DNA of 7,784 nucleotides from Chloroflexota bacterium (GCA_013154135.1 JAADDB010000096.1:1-7784); one strand, 5' to 3'. Positions 1 to 7,280 are shown, numbered from the stretch's first letter. Numbers and translations are program-made. The notes: generated from the sequence alone by a model not told the origin.

Positions 1-34
1 CGGGGGTTTAGCCCCGGGCGATGGGGGATGACCA
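1..34. repeat. Partial copy of the dispersed intergenic repeat
   Basis: The first 34 bases align by eye with 7615-7646: both begin CGGGGGTT, continue with an AGCC block and end in ATGACCA. Bases 9-21 (TAGCCCCGGGCGA) recur exactly at 202-214, the start of a fuller copy of the same element. The first 16 bases can fold as a 5-bp hairpin (CGGGG/CCCCG). No coding function is likely. The window edge may cut the element, so its true start is unknown. Confidence 0.45.
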
Positions 35-62
35 TTTTGAGTTGATTCTTCCCTGGCGAACT

Positions 63-113
63 GTTTTTGGTGGGTGGCCAGCGGGCGAAGCCCGCCGGCC
101 ACCCACCAAAAAC
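63..113. repeat. 51-bp near-perfect palindrome with GAA loop
   Basis: The arms at 63-79 and 97-113 are perfect 17-bp inverted repeats (GTTTTTGGTGGGTGGCC and its complement). Inside them, after one A/C mismatch (80 against 96), a 6-bp stem GCGGGC/GCCCGC (81-86, 90-95) closes on the triloop GAA (87-89). The tip reads GCGAAGC (85-91), a sequence known as an exceptionally stable DNA mini-hairpin. No T-tract follows the stem on either strand beyond the bases inside it, so an ordinary intrinsic terminator is unlikely. A REP-like or MITE-like palindromic repeat is the better reading, but no transposase gene lies in the window. Confidence 0.8.
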
Positions 114-201
114 TCTTTCCCCGCACGGGGCGAGAACGTCGGCATCCTGCCCAGGTGCGGACCCGTCCGCCGCCGACGTGTACATCCGTGTCCTATGCCC
201 C

Positions 202-305
202 TAGCCCCGGGCGACCGGACATGACCACACATCGCTGGTCACGAACGGTGGGGGCGCATGGCCGTGCGCCCGTCTAACGCGGAGCGTGGACCTGTCCGCC
301 AAGGG
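202..305. repeat. Dispersed composite repeat, left copy
   Basis: The core at 217-256 matches 7636-7675 in direct orientation, 37 of 40 bases by eye; the first 19 bases (GGACATGACCACACATCGC) are identical. In both copies the core runs into a GC-rich hairpin, here 252-271 (GGGCGCA/TGCGCCC with a 6-base loop). Then comes a (C)CYGTCCGC...AAGGG block, here 291-305. Order is the same in both copies: AGCCC block, core, hairpin, GTCCGC block. The hairpin sequences differ while the stems are kept, which suggests structure matters more than sequence. The element ends about 43 bases before the minD ribosome-binding site. Confidence 0.7.
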
Positions 306-347
306 ACAATGGGGTTTGTTCGTCAATCAGGTCCAAGCACCTAACAT

Positions 348-354
348 AAGGAGG
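348..354 (+). promoter_or_regulatory. Ribosome-binding site of minD
   Basis: AAGGAGG is a near-complete Shine-Dalgarno sequence. It lies 10 bases before ATG 365 (minD) and only 3 bases before an out-of-frame ATG at 358. The minD frame has a TGA at 359-361, so 365 is the first usable start. I saw no convincing -35/-10 pair upstream; TAACAT at 342-347 is a weak -10 candidate. Confidence 0.7.
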
Positions 355-364
355 CAAATGACCC

Positions 365-1159
365 ATGAGTGGGGAAGTCATCACAATCACCTCTGGTAAA
401 GGGGGTGTAGGCAAGACAACGACGACAGCCAATCTTGGTATTGCCCTGGCTCAACTGGGAAAACGCGTCGTGGTTGTGGACGCGGATATCGGTTTGCGGA
501 ACTTGGATGTGATCTTGGGCTTGGAGAATCGGGTGGTGTACGACTTGGTAGATGTAGTGGAAGGCGCGTGTGGGTTGCGGCAGGCGTTGATAAAGGACAA
601 GCGCGCGGAGGGGCTCTACCTCCTGCCCGCAGCCCAAAGCCGGGACAAGACCGCGGTGAACCCGGCTCAGATGAACGCTTTGTGCAAGCAGTTGAAAGAG
701 GAATTCGACCTGGTTCTCATCGATTCTCCCGCGGGCATTGAACAGGGGTTCCGCAACGCGGTCGTGCCCGCGGACCGGGTGGTCGTGGTGACAACCCCAG
801 AGGTGGCGGCAGTGCGGGATGCGGATCGGGTGATCGGCCTGCTGGAGGCGGAGAACAAGCGGGATATTCGGCTCCTGGTGAATCGGGTGAACCCGGAGAT
901 GGTTCATCGCGGGGATATGATGAGCGTGGAGGATGTGTTGGACATCCTGGCCATCCCCCTCTTGGGAGTCATCCCGGAAGACCCCTCCATCCTCATCTCC
1001 AGCAACCGGGGAATGCCCGTGACCTTGAACAGCCATTCCCCGGCCGGGGACGCGTTCCGCATCGCGGCGCGACGCCTGTTGGGGGAGGATGTGCCGGTGG
1101 AGATCCCCCAACCCACATCGGGGTTGAAGCGCTTTCTCTCCCGCTTGCTCGGAGGCTGA
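365..1159 (+). CDS. minD: Septum site-determining protein MinD (264 aa)
   Basis: MinD is a membrane-cycling ATPase of the ParA/MinD (deviant Walker A) family that positions the division septum, classically by carrying the inhibitor MinC to the membrane. The deviant Walker A motif SGKGGVGKTT is at residues 10-19, with signature lysine 12 and P-loop lysine 17. The MinD hallmark IGLRNLD lies at 42-48, after D39/D41, and the switch II/Walker B segment DSPAGIE at 120-126. The C-terminus (253-264, GLKRFLSRLLGG) is a basic amphipathic helix, the typical membrane-targeting sequence. Length is normal (E. coli MinD is about 270 aa). The gene stands alone here: neither minC nor minE is adjacent, and a terminator starts 3 bases after the stop. 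ParA-like alternatives are unlikely because the IGLRNLD, DSPAGIE and C-terminal helix features occur together. Confidence 0.95.
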   Translation: MSGEVITITSGKGGVGKTTTTANLGIALAQLGKRVVVVDADIGLRNLDVILGLENRVVYDLVDVVEGACGLRQALIKDKRAEGLYLLPAAQSRDKTAVNPAQMNALCKQLKEEFDLVLIDSPAGIEQGFRNAVVPADRVVVVTTPEVAAVRDADRVIGLLEAENKRDIRLLVNRVNPEMVHRGDMMSVEDVLDILAIPLLGVIPEDPSILISSNRGMPVTLNSHSPAGDAFRIAARRLLGEDVPVEIPQPTSGLKRFLSRLLGG

Positions 1160-1162
1160 GCC

Positions 1163-1190
1163 GGGCCATCGAGCATGGCCCTTTACCTTT
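1163..1190 (+). terminator. Intrinsic terminator of minD
   Basis: A 7-bp perfect stem GGGCCAT (1163-1169) / ATGGCCC (1175-1181) with loop CGAGC is followed by the T-rich tail TTTACCTTT. It starts 3 bases after the minD stop codon, so minD is very likely the last, and as seen here the only, gene of its transcript. Confidence 0.8.
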
Positions 1191-1253
1191 ATAGGGCTTC
1201 CCCGCCCGGCGCGGCGAGCGCGACCGTTGAAGTCCTCCAGACGCGATAAACCC

Positions 1254-1282
1254 AACATCCCCGCGCCAAGGCCCGGGATGTT
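1254..1282 (-). terminator. Probable terminator of the glucan phosphorylase gene
   Basis: The inverted repeat AACATCCC (1254-1261) / GGGATGTT (1275-1282) makes an 8-bp stem with a 13-base loop, directly abutting the stop codon of the minus-strand gene. Read on the minus strand, the stem is followed by GGGTTTATC, a short and delayed T-tract, so strength is uncertain. With the minD terminator it separates two convergent genes. Confidence 0.5.
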
Positions 1283-3850
1283 CTACGTCCCCTGTTCCGC
1301 GCTCTGGGCCCACTTGAGCAGCGCCATGTCAAAGGGATTGGGCAATTCCGGTCGGTAAGGGTATACGCGCACGCCGTATGCCAGTTCCCCGCTGTCCTCG
1401 GCAATCCAGTTCTTCGAGTAGTGAGCTTCTTCCCCCTCCACCTGAACCAAATCCAGGGGGATGGTGCGGATGTCCCGCAGCTCCCCTTCCTCATCCAAGT
1501 GCCCGCACGCGATCTCCACCCGCACGTCCTGAGGGGTGAGCCCGGCCAGGTGGACATGGGCTTCCACCTGGATCTCATCCCCCACGCGGAACCGGCCGCC
1601 CGCAGGCCCCCGAGCAGTGATGTTCACCCGCGGCCAGGCCTCCTGTACCCGTTGCTTCCACGCGGCCACCTCCCGGGCCAGGCGGAACTCATCCTGGCTG
1701 TAGCGGTGCCAATTGCCCACCGCGGGCATGTAATAGCGTTCCAGATATTCCTTGAGCATGCGCCGGGTGGAAAAGCGAGGCGCAATGGAACGGATGGATT
1801 CCCGCACGTAGGCCAGCCACGCGTGTTTCTCCCCCTCCTGGGTCGCGTAGTACAAGGGCACGATCTCATCTTCCAAGATGTTGTAGAGGGAGATGGCATC
1901 GGCTTCGTCCTGGGCTTCCTCGTTGGGGTATTCTCGGCCTTCGCCGATGACCCAGCCGTTGCGGCCGTTGTACCCTTCTACCCACCAGCCGTCCAGCACA
2001 CTGAAGTGGGGCACACCGTTGGCCCCGGCTTTCTGTCCGCTGGTGCCACTGGCCTCCAGGGGGCGGCGCGGGTTGTTCAACCACACATCTGTGCCCTGGA
2101 CCAGGCGGCGGGCCATGTAGATGTCGTAGTTCTCCAGGAAAATGATGCGACCTTCGAACCCCTCCTGCCGGGAGAGGCGGTGGATAAAGCGGATGAGCTC
2201 CTTGCCCGGCTCATCCGCGGGATGGGCTTTGCCCGCGAAGATAAGCTGCACAGGGCGCTCCGGGTCGTTGAGGATGCGCTTGATCCGGTCCAGATCGCGG
2301 AAGATGAGCGTCGCGCGTTTGTACGTCGCAAAACGCCGCGCGAAGCCGATGGTCAGCGTCCGATGGTCAAACAGCTCCTCCACCTTTTGGATGCGGGAAG
2401 GGGAAGCACCGTGGCGTTGCAGTTGCTTTCGCACCCGCTCGCGCACGAAGTCCACCAAAGTGCGCTTCAGCTTCAGCCGGAGGTCCCACAGCTCCTCGTC
2501 CGGGATGTCCTCCACGGGCGCCCAGACCTGTTCATCGTCCAGGCGCTCTTGCCACCCCTCTGGGAGGTACTTGTTGAGCAGGTCCACCAGTTCCGGGGCC
2601 AGCCATGAGCCCAGGTGAACGCCGTTGGTGATGTGTCCGATGGGCACTTCCTCCTCGGGCAGCTCGGGCCAGAGGGCCTTCCACATACGTCGGGACACTT
2701 GACCGTGCAACCGGCTCACCCCGTTCACGTATCCCGCTTGGCGCATGGCCAGGACGGTCATGCTGAAGAGGCTGCCCCAGGGGTAATCGTGCCGCCCGAG
2801 GGCCAGGAATTCTTCTCGGCTGAGCCCCAACTTGCCCCAGTAGAAGTCGAAGTACTTGTCGATCATGGGGAAGGGGAAGGTGTCGTGGCCCGCGGCGACG
2901 GGAGTGTGGGTGGTGAAGAGGGATGTGGCCCGCACCACGGCCAACGCTTCCTGGAAGGAGAGTCCATGTTCCTCGCGCAGGAGTCGAATTCGTTCCAGAC
3001 CCAGGAACGCGGAATGTCCCTCGTTGAGGTGGTACATGGCAGGCTGGATGCCCAGGGCGTGGAGGGTGCGCACTCCGCCGATGCCGAGGATGATCTCCTG
3101 GGAGATGCGCTGGTCCGGATCCGCGCTGTAGAGCCGGGCCGCGAGTTCCCGGTCCGCGGGGGCGTTTTCGGGCACGTCCGTGTCCATGAGGAAGAGGCGC
3201 ACCCGCCCCACGTGGATTTCCCACACTTTCGCGTAGACCCGCCGACCGGGGAGGTCCACGTAGATGCGCACTTCCTCCCCATCCGGGGTTCGAGCCGACC
3301 GCGCGGGGACTTCCGCGAAGTTGATTTTCTCGTAGATGGCCTCTTGGGTGCCGTCCTCCGCGATGCGCTGGGTGAAATACCCTTGGGGGTAGAGGAATCC
3401 CACCCCGACGAGGGGCACGCCCAGGTCACTGGCTTCCTTGCAGTGATCGCCGGAAAGGATGCCCAGGCCGCCCGAGTAGATGGGGAGGACCTCGTGGAGC
3501 CCGAATTCCGCGGAGAAGTAGGCGATGATGTCGTCCCGGTGTTCTGGGTACGTGCGGGTGAACCAGGTGTCCTCCGCGTGCATGTACGCGTCAAAGCGGG
3601 CCAGGACGGTGTTGTAGAGGGCCACGTAAGCGGGGTCTGCCGCGGCCCGTTCCAGATGGGGCTGGGGCACGGTCTGGAGGAGTTTGACCGGGTTGTGGTT
3701 CGTCTCCTCCCAGAGCCGTTCGTCCAGCCGGGAGAAGAGTTCTTGGGCCTCTGGATGCCAGGCCCACCACAGGTTGTACGCCAGCTCCTCCAGTCGTTGG
3801 ATGGGCTCCGGGAGCCGGGGAAAGATGGCCAGTTGACCGAGCAGTTTCAT
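1283..3850 (-). CDS. glgP: Alpha-glucan phosphorylase, GT35 family (855 aa)
   Basis: This enzyme releases glucose 1-phosphate from glycogen or maltodextrin by phosphorolysis with pyridoxal phosphate (PLP), in the cytoplasm. It fits the shorter bacterial/archaeal subfamily with a DUF3417-like N-terminus (residues about 1-100, including AYNLWWAWHPEA). Next comes the glycine loop YSGGLGILSGDHCKEASDLG (125-144), then HTPVAAGHDTF (315-325). GFARRFATYKR (502-512) supplies R506 and K511, equivalent to phosphate-site residues R569 and K574 of muscle phosphorylase. EASGTSGQK (599-607) carries the expected PLP lysine K607, followed by LDGWW (619-623). Residues about 740-855 form a beta-rich C-terminal extension of the kind found in this subfamily. 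I start it at ATG 3850, with GGAGG five bases upstream; the frame runs on to a TTG at 3904, but those 18 residues do not look family-like and that TTG lacks a good ribosome-binding site. Glycogen versus maltodextrin preference cannot be read from the sequence. Confidence 0.93.
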   Translation of the reverse strand: MKLLGQLAIFPRLPEPIQRLEELAYNLWWAWHPEAQELFSRLDERLWEETNHNPVKLLQTVPQPHLERAAADPAYVALYNTVLARFDAYMHAEDTWFTRTYPEHRDDIIAYFSAEFGLHEVLPIYSGGLGILSGDHCKEASDLGVPLVGVGFLYPQGYFTQRIAEDGTQEAIYEKINFAEVPARSARTPDGEEVRIYVDLPGRRVYAKVWEIHVGRVRLFLMDTDVPENAPADRELAARLYSADPDQRISQEIILGIGGVRTLHALGIQPAMYHLNEGHSAFLGLERIRLLREEHGLSFQEALAVVRATSLFTTHTPVAAGHDTFPFPMIDKYFDFYWGKLGLSREEFLALGRHDYPWGSLFSMTVLAMRQAGYVNGVSRLHGQVSRRMWKALWPELPEEEVPIGHITNGVHLGSWLAPELVDLLNKYLPEGWQERLDDEQVWAPVEDIPDEELWDLRLKLKRTLVDFVRERVRKQLQRHGASPSRIQKVEELFDHRTLTIGFARRFATYKRATLIFRDLDRIKRILNDPERPVQLIFAGKAHPADEPGKELIRFIHRLSRQEGFEGRIIFLENYDIYMARRLVQGTDVWLNNPRRPLEASGTSGQKAGANGVPHFSVLDGWWVEGYNGRNGWVIGEGREYPNEEAQDEADAISLYNILEDEIVPLYYATQEGEKHAWLAYVRESIRSIAPRFSTRRMLKEYLERYYMPAVGNWHRYSQDEFRLAREVAAWKQRVQEAWPRVNITARGPAGGRFRVGDEIQVEAHVHLAGLTPQDVRVEIACGHLDEEGELRDIRTIPLDLVQVEGEEAHYSKNWIAEDSGELAYGVRVYPYRPELPNPFDMALLKWAQSAEQGT

Positions 3851-3855
3851 GTAAG

Positions 3856-3860
3856 CCTCC
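3856..3860 (-). promoter_or_regulatory. Ribosome-binding site deciding the phosphorylase start
   Basis: On the minus strand GGAGG sits 5 bases before ATG 3850. This is good spacing and favours ATG 3850 over the in-frame TTG at 3904. Farther upstream CTTACA and TCTAAC, 16 bases apart, are a weak possible promoter; nothing stronger was seen. Confidence 0.7.
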
Positions 3861-3978
3861 GTGTTAGAGCGAGTCTTGGGCAGATGTAAGGCGTGAGAAG
3901 CCAACCGTCACAACACACCACGCCCAGGCGTTCCCCCCTGCCTCCTTGGGGGATGGTTTTGGGTGTGCGGTGGGCAAA

Positions 3979-4019
3979 GCCCGCCCGCGAGTCGCGAGCG
4001 GGCCCGTCCGCCACGGCGG
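3979..4019 (-). terminator. Two hairpins downstream of glyQS, possible terminator
   Basis: In the 186-bp gap between the synthetase and the phosphorylase, two stems follow the synthetase stop codon. One is 4008-4019 (CCGC/GCGG, 4 bp). The other is 3979-4003 (GCCCGC/GCGGGC, one C/A mismatch, then CGCG/CGCG with an AGT loop). On the minus strand the second is followed only by TTTGCCC, a poor T-tract, so termination would be weak or factor-assisted. The 10-mer CCCGTCCGCC at 4003-4012 also occurs at 162-171, so part of this may be dispersed repeat DNA instead of a terminator. Confidence 0.35.
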
Positions 4020-4036
4020 TGCGACCGGGTTTTGTC

Positions 4037-7036
4037 CTAAAATCCTTGTAGTTTGGTCAGGTCCACAATGCCGTCAGGCAGCGCGGCGATGCGTTGGACC
4101 AACGCCAGTCGCGCTCGACGCACGTCCGGATCGTCGGCCATGACCAGGATGTCGGTGAAGAAGCGGTTGATGGGTTCTTTCAACTCCCGCAGGACTTCCA
4201 CCAGGGTGGGGACCTCCGGGTCCTCGTCCAACCGCTGACGGGCCTTCTGCCACGCTTGGTAGAGCTCCCAGGCCGCGGGTTCGGTGTAGTATTCCGGCGC
4301 CAGTGGGTATTCCTCCTCGATGTCCCGGACGATGCGCTTTGCCCGCGCGTAGGCCACCAGGATCTCGGGCCAGTCCGGTTCCTGGACAGCCGCGGCCAGC
4401 GCGATGGCCGCCCGATACGCGGCATATGGGTCATTCCCCCGTGCGGAGACGGCCGCCTCCACCACGTCGTGGGGCAGTCCCTGGTCGCGCATCCAGACAC
4501 GCAGGCGTTCCACGATGAATTGCCAGACTTCATCCAACACCTGGTCGGGTACGGGCACGGGCTGGAGCCGGGCCGCCTCTTCCAGGTGACGGCGCAGGTC
4601 AAAGGGGATGCGTCGTCCGATGAGGATCTGGACCAGGCCAAGGGCAGCTCGTCGCAGCCCGTAGGGGTCGGCGGAACCGGTGGGCTTGAGTCCCACCGCG
4701 AAGAGTCCCACCAGGCTGTCCAACCGGTCGGCCAGGGCGAGGACGATGCCCGGCTTGGTTTCCGGCAGGTCATCCCCGGCAAAGCGGGGGAGGTAGTGTT
4801 CGTAGATGGCCAGGGCCACGGGTTCGGGTTCGCCCCAATGACGGGCGTATTCCCGGCCCATGATGCCCTGAAGGGAGGTCATTTCGATGACCATGCTGGT
4901 GGCCAGGTCGGCCTTGCAGAGGTGGGCCGCACGTTCGGCCCAGGCCTTTTCCTCCAGGGAGAGCCCGAGCGCGTCCGCGAGTTTGGGGGTCAACGCTTCC
5001 AGCCGGTGCACTTTGTCCAACATGGAACCGAGCTTTTCCTGGAAGGTCAAGGTGCGCAGTTTGGGCAGGAAATCTTCCAAGGGCTGCTTCAAGTCCTGGG
5101 TCACGAAGTACTCCGCGTCCGCGTAGCGGGCCCGGAGCACGTCTTCATACCCCCGACGCACCAGGGCCATGTCCTTACGTTCTCCGTTGGAAACTGCGAT
5201 GAAGTAAGGCAGCATTTCCCCCGTCTCCGCGTGGACGATGGGGAAGTAGCGTTGGTGTTTCTTCATGACGGTGATGAGAACGTCTTTGGGCAGTTGGAGG
5301 TATTTCTCCTCGAACCCACCTCGGATGGCTACGGGCCATTCCACCAGGTCGGTCACCTCATCGAGGAGACGGGCGTCCTCGGGCACCCGACCGCCCAGGC
5401 CTTTGGCCAGGGCTTCCACTTGAGCCCATACTCGACGTCGCCGCAGCCCCCGGTCCACAATGATGTACTGTTTGGCCATGAGGGGGAAGTACTCCTCCGC
5501 GCGCGCGATTTCCAGGTCCGGGGAGCCCAGGGGCCGCGGCCCTCGGGTGACGCGGCCGCTGACCAGGTCTGCGTAGGCGAAGGGGATGACGCGAGGTCCG
5601 TGGAGGGCCAGGAGCCAGCGGATGGGCCGGCTGAACGCGACGTTGGTGTGGTTCCAGCGCATGGTTTTGCCGAATCGCAGTTGGGCGATCAGCCGCGGCA
5701 GCGCGGCTTGGAGGACTTCGCCGGCATCGCGACCCGGTTCCCGTTTGATGGCTACGACGTAGGATTTTTTGCCCTCGTGGCGTACTTCCAAGCTTTCCAC
5801 CGGGACGCCTTGGCTTCGGGCAAAGCCTTCGGCCGCTTTGGTGGGCCGCCCTTCCTCGTCGAACGCGATGTGGGCCGGCGGCCCCTTGACTTCCACCACC
5901 CGGTCTTCTTGCCGCGGGGCTAATTTGCTCACATAGGCGACGATGCGCCGAGGCGTGGCCGAGATACGCAGTCCATCGTAGGTCAGTCGCAGGTCCTCCA
6001 GGAGTTGGGGGACCGCACGTTGCCATTGTTCAATGGCCGCTCGCACGTCCTGGGGCGGGAGTTCTTCCGTCCCCACTTCCAGGACGAAGTCCGCGGGTTC
6101 TTCCAGGGCCGGACCCAGGGGTGGGATGTGGGGTTCTTCCTGAGGGGGGAGGAGGCGCAACCAGGGGAAGCCCGCGGCTTCCCGCTGTTGGACGTAGAGT
6201 TCTCCCACCTGTCGGGCCAGGTCCCGCATGCGCGCGAAGTAGCTGGCCCGCTCGGTCACGCCGATGGCCCCACGCGCGTCCAGGACGTTGAAGGTGTGGG
6301 AGCAGCGAAGGATGTAGTCGTGGGCCGGGATGACCAAACCCGCGGCGATTGCGGATTTCGCTTCTTCTTCGAAGAGCCGGTACATTTCTTTGAGCCGTTC
6401 GATGTCCGCGACTTCGAAGTTGTACTTGCAGTGGTCCACCTCCGCGTGGAGGAGGATGTCCCCGTACGTGTGCACGCCATCCCAATCGATGTCCCAGACG
6501 CTGCGCACGCGCTGGAGGAACATGACGATGCGTTCCAGCCCGTAGGTGATCTCCACGGCCGGGGGGTGGAGTTCTTGGCTGCAGGCTTGTTGGAAGTAGG
6601 TGAATTGGGTGATCTCCAGCCCGTCAAGCCACACTTCCCATCCCAGGCCCCAGGCTCCCAGCGCGGGGGATTCCCAGTTGTCTTCTACGAAGCGGATGTC
6701 GTGTTCTTCCGGGTCAATGCCGATGGCTTCCAGGCTCCGGAGGTAGATTTCTTGGGGGTTCCCGGGGTCGGGTTTGAGGATGACTTGGTATTGGGTGTGC
6801 ATTTGCATGCGGTTGGGGTTTTCACCGTAACGGCCATCGTCCGGCCGGTAGGATGGTTCCACATAGCCCACGTTCCAGGGCTCAGGGCCCAGGACGCGCA
6901 GGACGGTCGCGGGGTTCATGGTGCCCGCACCGACTTTTTCGCTGTACGGTTGCCAGAGCAGGGCTCCCTGGGAGCTCCAGAATTCGTGCAGGCGCTGAAT
7001 CACGTCTTGGAAGGTCAGGTGTTTCTTCTCTTGCAT
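4037..7036 (-). CDS. glyQS: Fused glycyl-tRNA synthetase, alpha+beta in one chain (999 aa)
   Basis: It charges tRNA-Gly with glycine using ATP. Most bacteria with this enzyme type make separate GlyQ and GlyS subunits; here both are in one open frame. The alpha part spans residues 1 to about 293: class II catalytic core with VGAGTMNPAT (35-44), RPDDGRYGENPNR (64-76), DIRFVEDNW (113-121), LGAWGLGWEVWL (126-137), ITQFTYFQQ (142-150) and motif 3 GLER (166-169). A proline/glutamate-rich linker covers about 294-315. The beta part opens with FVLEVGTEELPP (317-328) and contains KKHQRYFP (592-599), the HD-like region with KADLATSMV (708-716), RFAGDDLP (751-758) and DPYGLRRAALG (790-800). It ends in a DALR-type anticodon-binding region with LKEPINRFFTDILVM (952-966). 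ATG 7036 has GAGGAG six bases upstream. There is no frameshift or missing motif, so the fusion looks functional. Confidence 0.96.
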   Translation of the reverse strand: MQEKKHLTFQDVIQRLHEFWSSQGALLWQPYSEKVGAGTMNPATVLRVLGPEPWNVGYVEPSYRPDDGRYGENPNRMQMHTQYQVILKPDPGNPQEIYLRSLEAIGIDPEEHDIRFVEDNWESPALGAWGLGWEVWLDGLEITQFTYFQQACSQELHPPAVEITYGLERIVMFLQRVRSVWDIDWDGVHTYGDILLHAEVDHCKYNFEVADIERLKEMYRLFEEEAKSAIAAGLVIPAHDYILRCSHTFNVLDARGAIGVTERASYFARMRDLARQVGELYVQQREAAGFPWLRLLPPQEEPHIPPLGPALEEPADFVLEVGTEELPPQDVRAAIEQWQRAVPQLLEDLRLTYDGLRISATPRRIVAYVSKLAPRQEDRVVEVKGPPAHIAFDEEGRPTKAAEGFARSQGVPVESLEVRHEGKKSYVVAIKREPGRDAGEVLQAALPRLIAQLRFGKTMRWNHTNVAFSRPIRWLLALHGPRVIPFAYADLVSGRVTRGPRPLGSPDLEIARAEEYFPLMAKQYIIVDRGLRRRRVWAQVEALAKGLGGRVPEDARLLDEVTDLVEWPVAIRGGFEEKYLQLPKDVLITVMKKHQRYFPIVHAETGEMLPYFIAVSNGERKDMALVRRGYEDVLRARYADAEYFVTQDLKQPLEDFLPKLRTLTFQEKLGSMLDKVHRLEALTPKLADALGLSLEEKAWAERAAHLCKADLATSMVIEMTSLQGIMGREYARHWGEPEPVALAIYEHYLPRFAGDDLPETKPGIVLALADRLDSLVGLFAVGLKPTGSADPYGLRRAALGLVQILIGRRIPFDLRRHLEEAARLQPVPVPDQVLDEVWQFIVERLRVWMRDQGLPHDVVEAAVSARGNDPYAAYRAAIALAAAVQEPDWPEILVAYARAKRIVRDIEEEYPLAPEYYTEPAAWELYQAWQKARQRLDEDPEVPTLVEVLRELKEPINRFFTDILVMADDPDVRRARLALVQRIAALPDGIVDLTKLQGF

Positions 7037-7042
7037 GGCTGG

Positions 7043-7048
7043 CTCCTC
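7043..7048 (-). promoter_or_regulatory. Ribosome-binding site of glyQS
   Basis: On the minus strand GAGGAG lies 6 bases before ATG 7036, supporting that start. The short leader shows no T-box hallmark (no AGGGUGG-type antiterminator sequence), so T-box control is not supported. Confidence 0.7.
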
Positions 7049-7078
7049 GTTTCCGCCGGGTCGCGATTTGTCCTCTCT

Positions 7079-7107
7079 ATTTTCCGGGAAAACGGGCGTT
7101 TGAGCAA
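7079..7107 (-). promoter_or_regulatory. Weak candidate glyQS promoter overlapping a small palindrome
   Basis: On the minus strand TTGCTC (7107-7102) and GAAAAT (7084-7079) are 17 bases apart, matching the bacterial consensus boxes at about 3/6 and 4/6 positions. The 13-bp palindrome TTTTCCGGGAAAA (7080-7092; arms TTTTCC/GGAAAA, odd centre) overlaps the -10 candidate and could be an operator. Both calls rest on weak matches. Confidence 0.25.
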
Positions 7108-7123
7108 GGTAGGATGGGGAGGG

Positions 7124-7165
7124 AGTGACGAGTAACGATTGACGATTAATGAGTAACGATTAAGG
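7124..7165. repeat. Six tandem 7-bp units (AGTAACG/ATTAACG-like)
   Basis: The units, end to end, are AGTGACG, AGTAACG, ATTGACG, ATTAATG, AGTAACG, ATTAAGG. Most carry TAA or TGA at positions 3-5, and since 7 leaves remainder 1 on division by 3, stops fall in all three forward frames. A second cluster at 7204-7231 (TCTAACG, CATAACG, AGTAACG, AGTAAGA) lies about 40 bases on. The pattern recalls the short tandem heptanucleotide repeats described in cyanobacteria, but no homology is claimed. Confidence 0.75.
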
Positions 7166-7274
7166 GGGGCTGGAGGACAAGGTCGGCCGGGATGGGCGAA
7201 GAGTCTAACGCATAACGAGTAACGAGTAAGAGGGGTGGGAGACCATCATAAGCCGTGTGTAGCGATGCTCGGCC
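7134..7274. repeat. Direct repeat of about 141 bp, copy 1
   Basis: This segment matches 7433-7575 in the same orientation at roughly 88% by hand alignment, with small indels near 7165-7182. It contains heptamer clusters at both 7134-7165 and 7204-7231, a conserved GGCCGGGATGGGCGAAGAG block (7184-7202) between them, and ends GCGATGCTCGGCC (7262-7274). No open frame or known RNA was recognised in it. The level of divergence shows this is not a very recent duplication. Confidence 0.85.
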
Positions 7275-7280
7275 GGTCAA

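Noticed and set aside
63..113. Bidirectional intrinsic terminator
   Set aside because: The A and T runs are inside the stem and no T-tract follows on either strand; a palindromic repeat fits better.
8..232. Short open frames on both strands near the window start
   Set aside because: They read through the 63-113 palindrome and the dispersed repeat; there is no credible start signal or protein feature.
341..1258. 305-codon minus-strand open frame opposite minD
   Set aside because: Shadow of minD; it runs through the minD ribosome-binding site and terminator.
1421..3889. Plus-strand open frames 1421-2608 and 2615-3889 antisense to the phosphorylase
   Set aside because: Shadow frames of the phosphorylase: the minus-strand frame has all family motifs, these have none.
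4094..5923. 609-codon open frame antisense to glyQS on the plus strand
   Set aside because: It lies wholly inside the unmistakable synthetase gene. Its translation is rich in G, H, Q, V and F with no recognisable domain, as expected from the complement of a GC-rich gene.
6005..7135. 376-codon plus-strand open frame opposite the synthetase N-terminal half
   Set aside because: Antisense shadow of the catalytic alpha domain, with no ribosome-binding site or domain that I could see.
7037..7136. T-box riboswitch controlling glyQS
   Set aside because: The leader lacks an AGGGUGG-type T-box sequence and a recognisable specifier stem.
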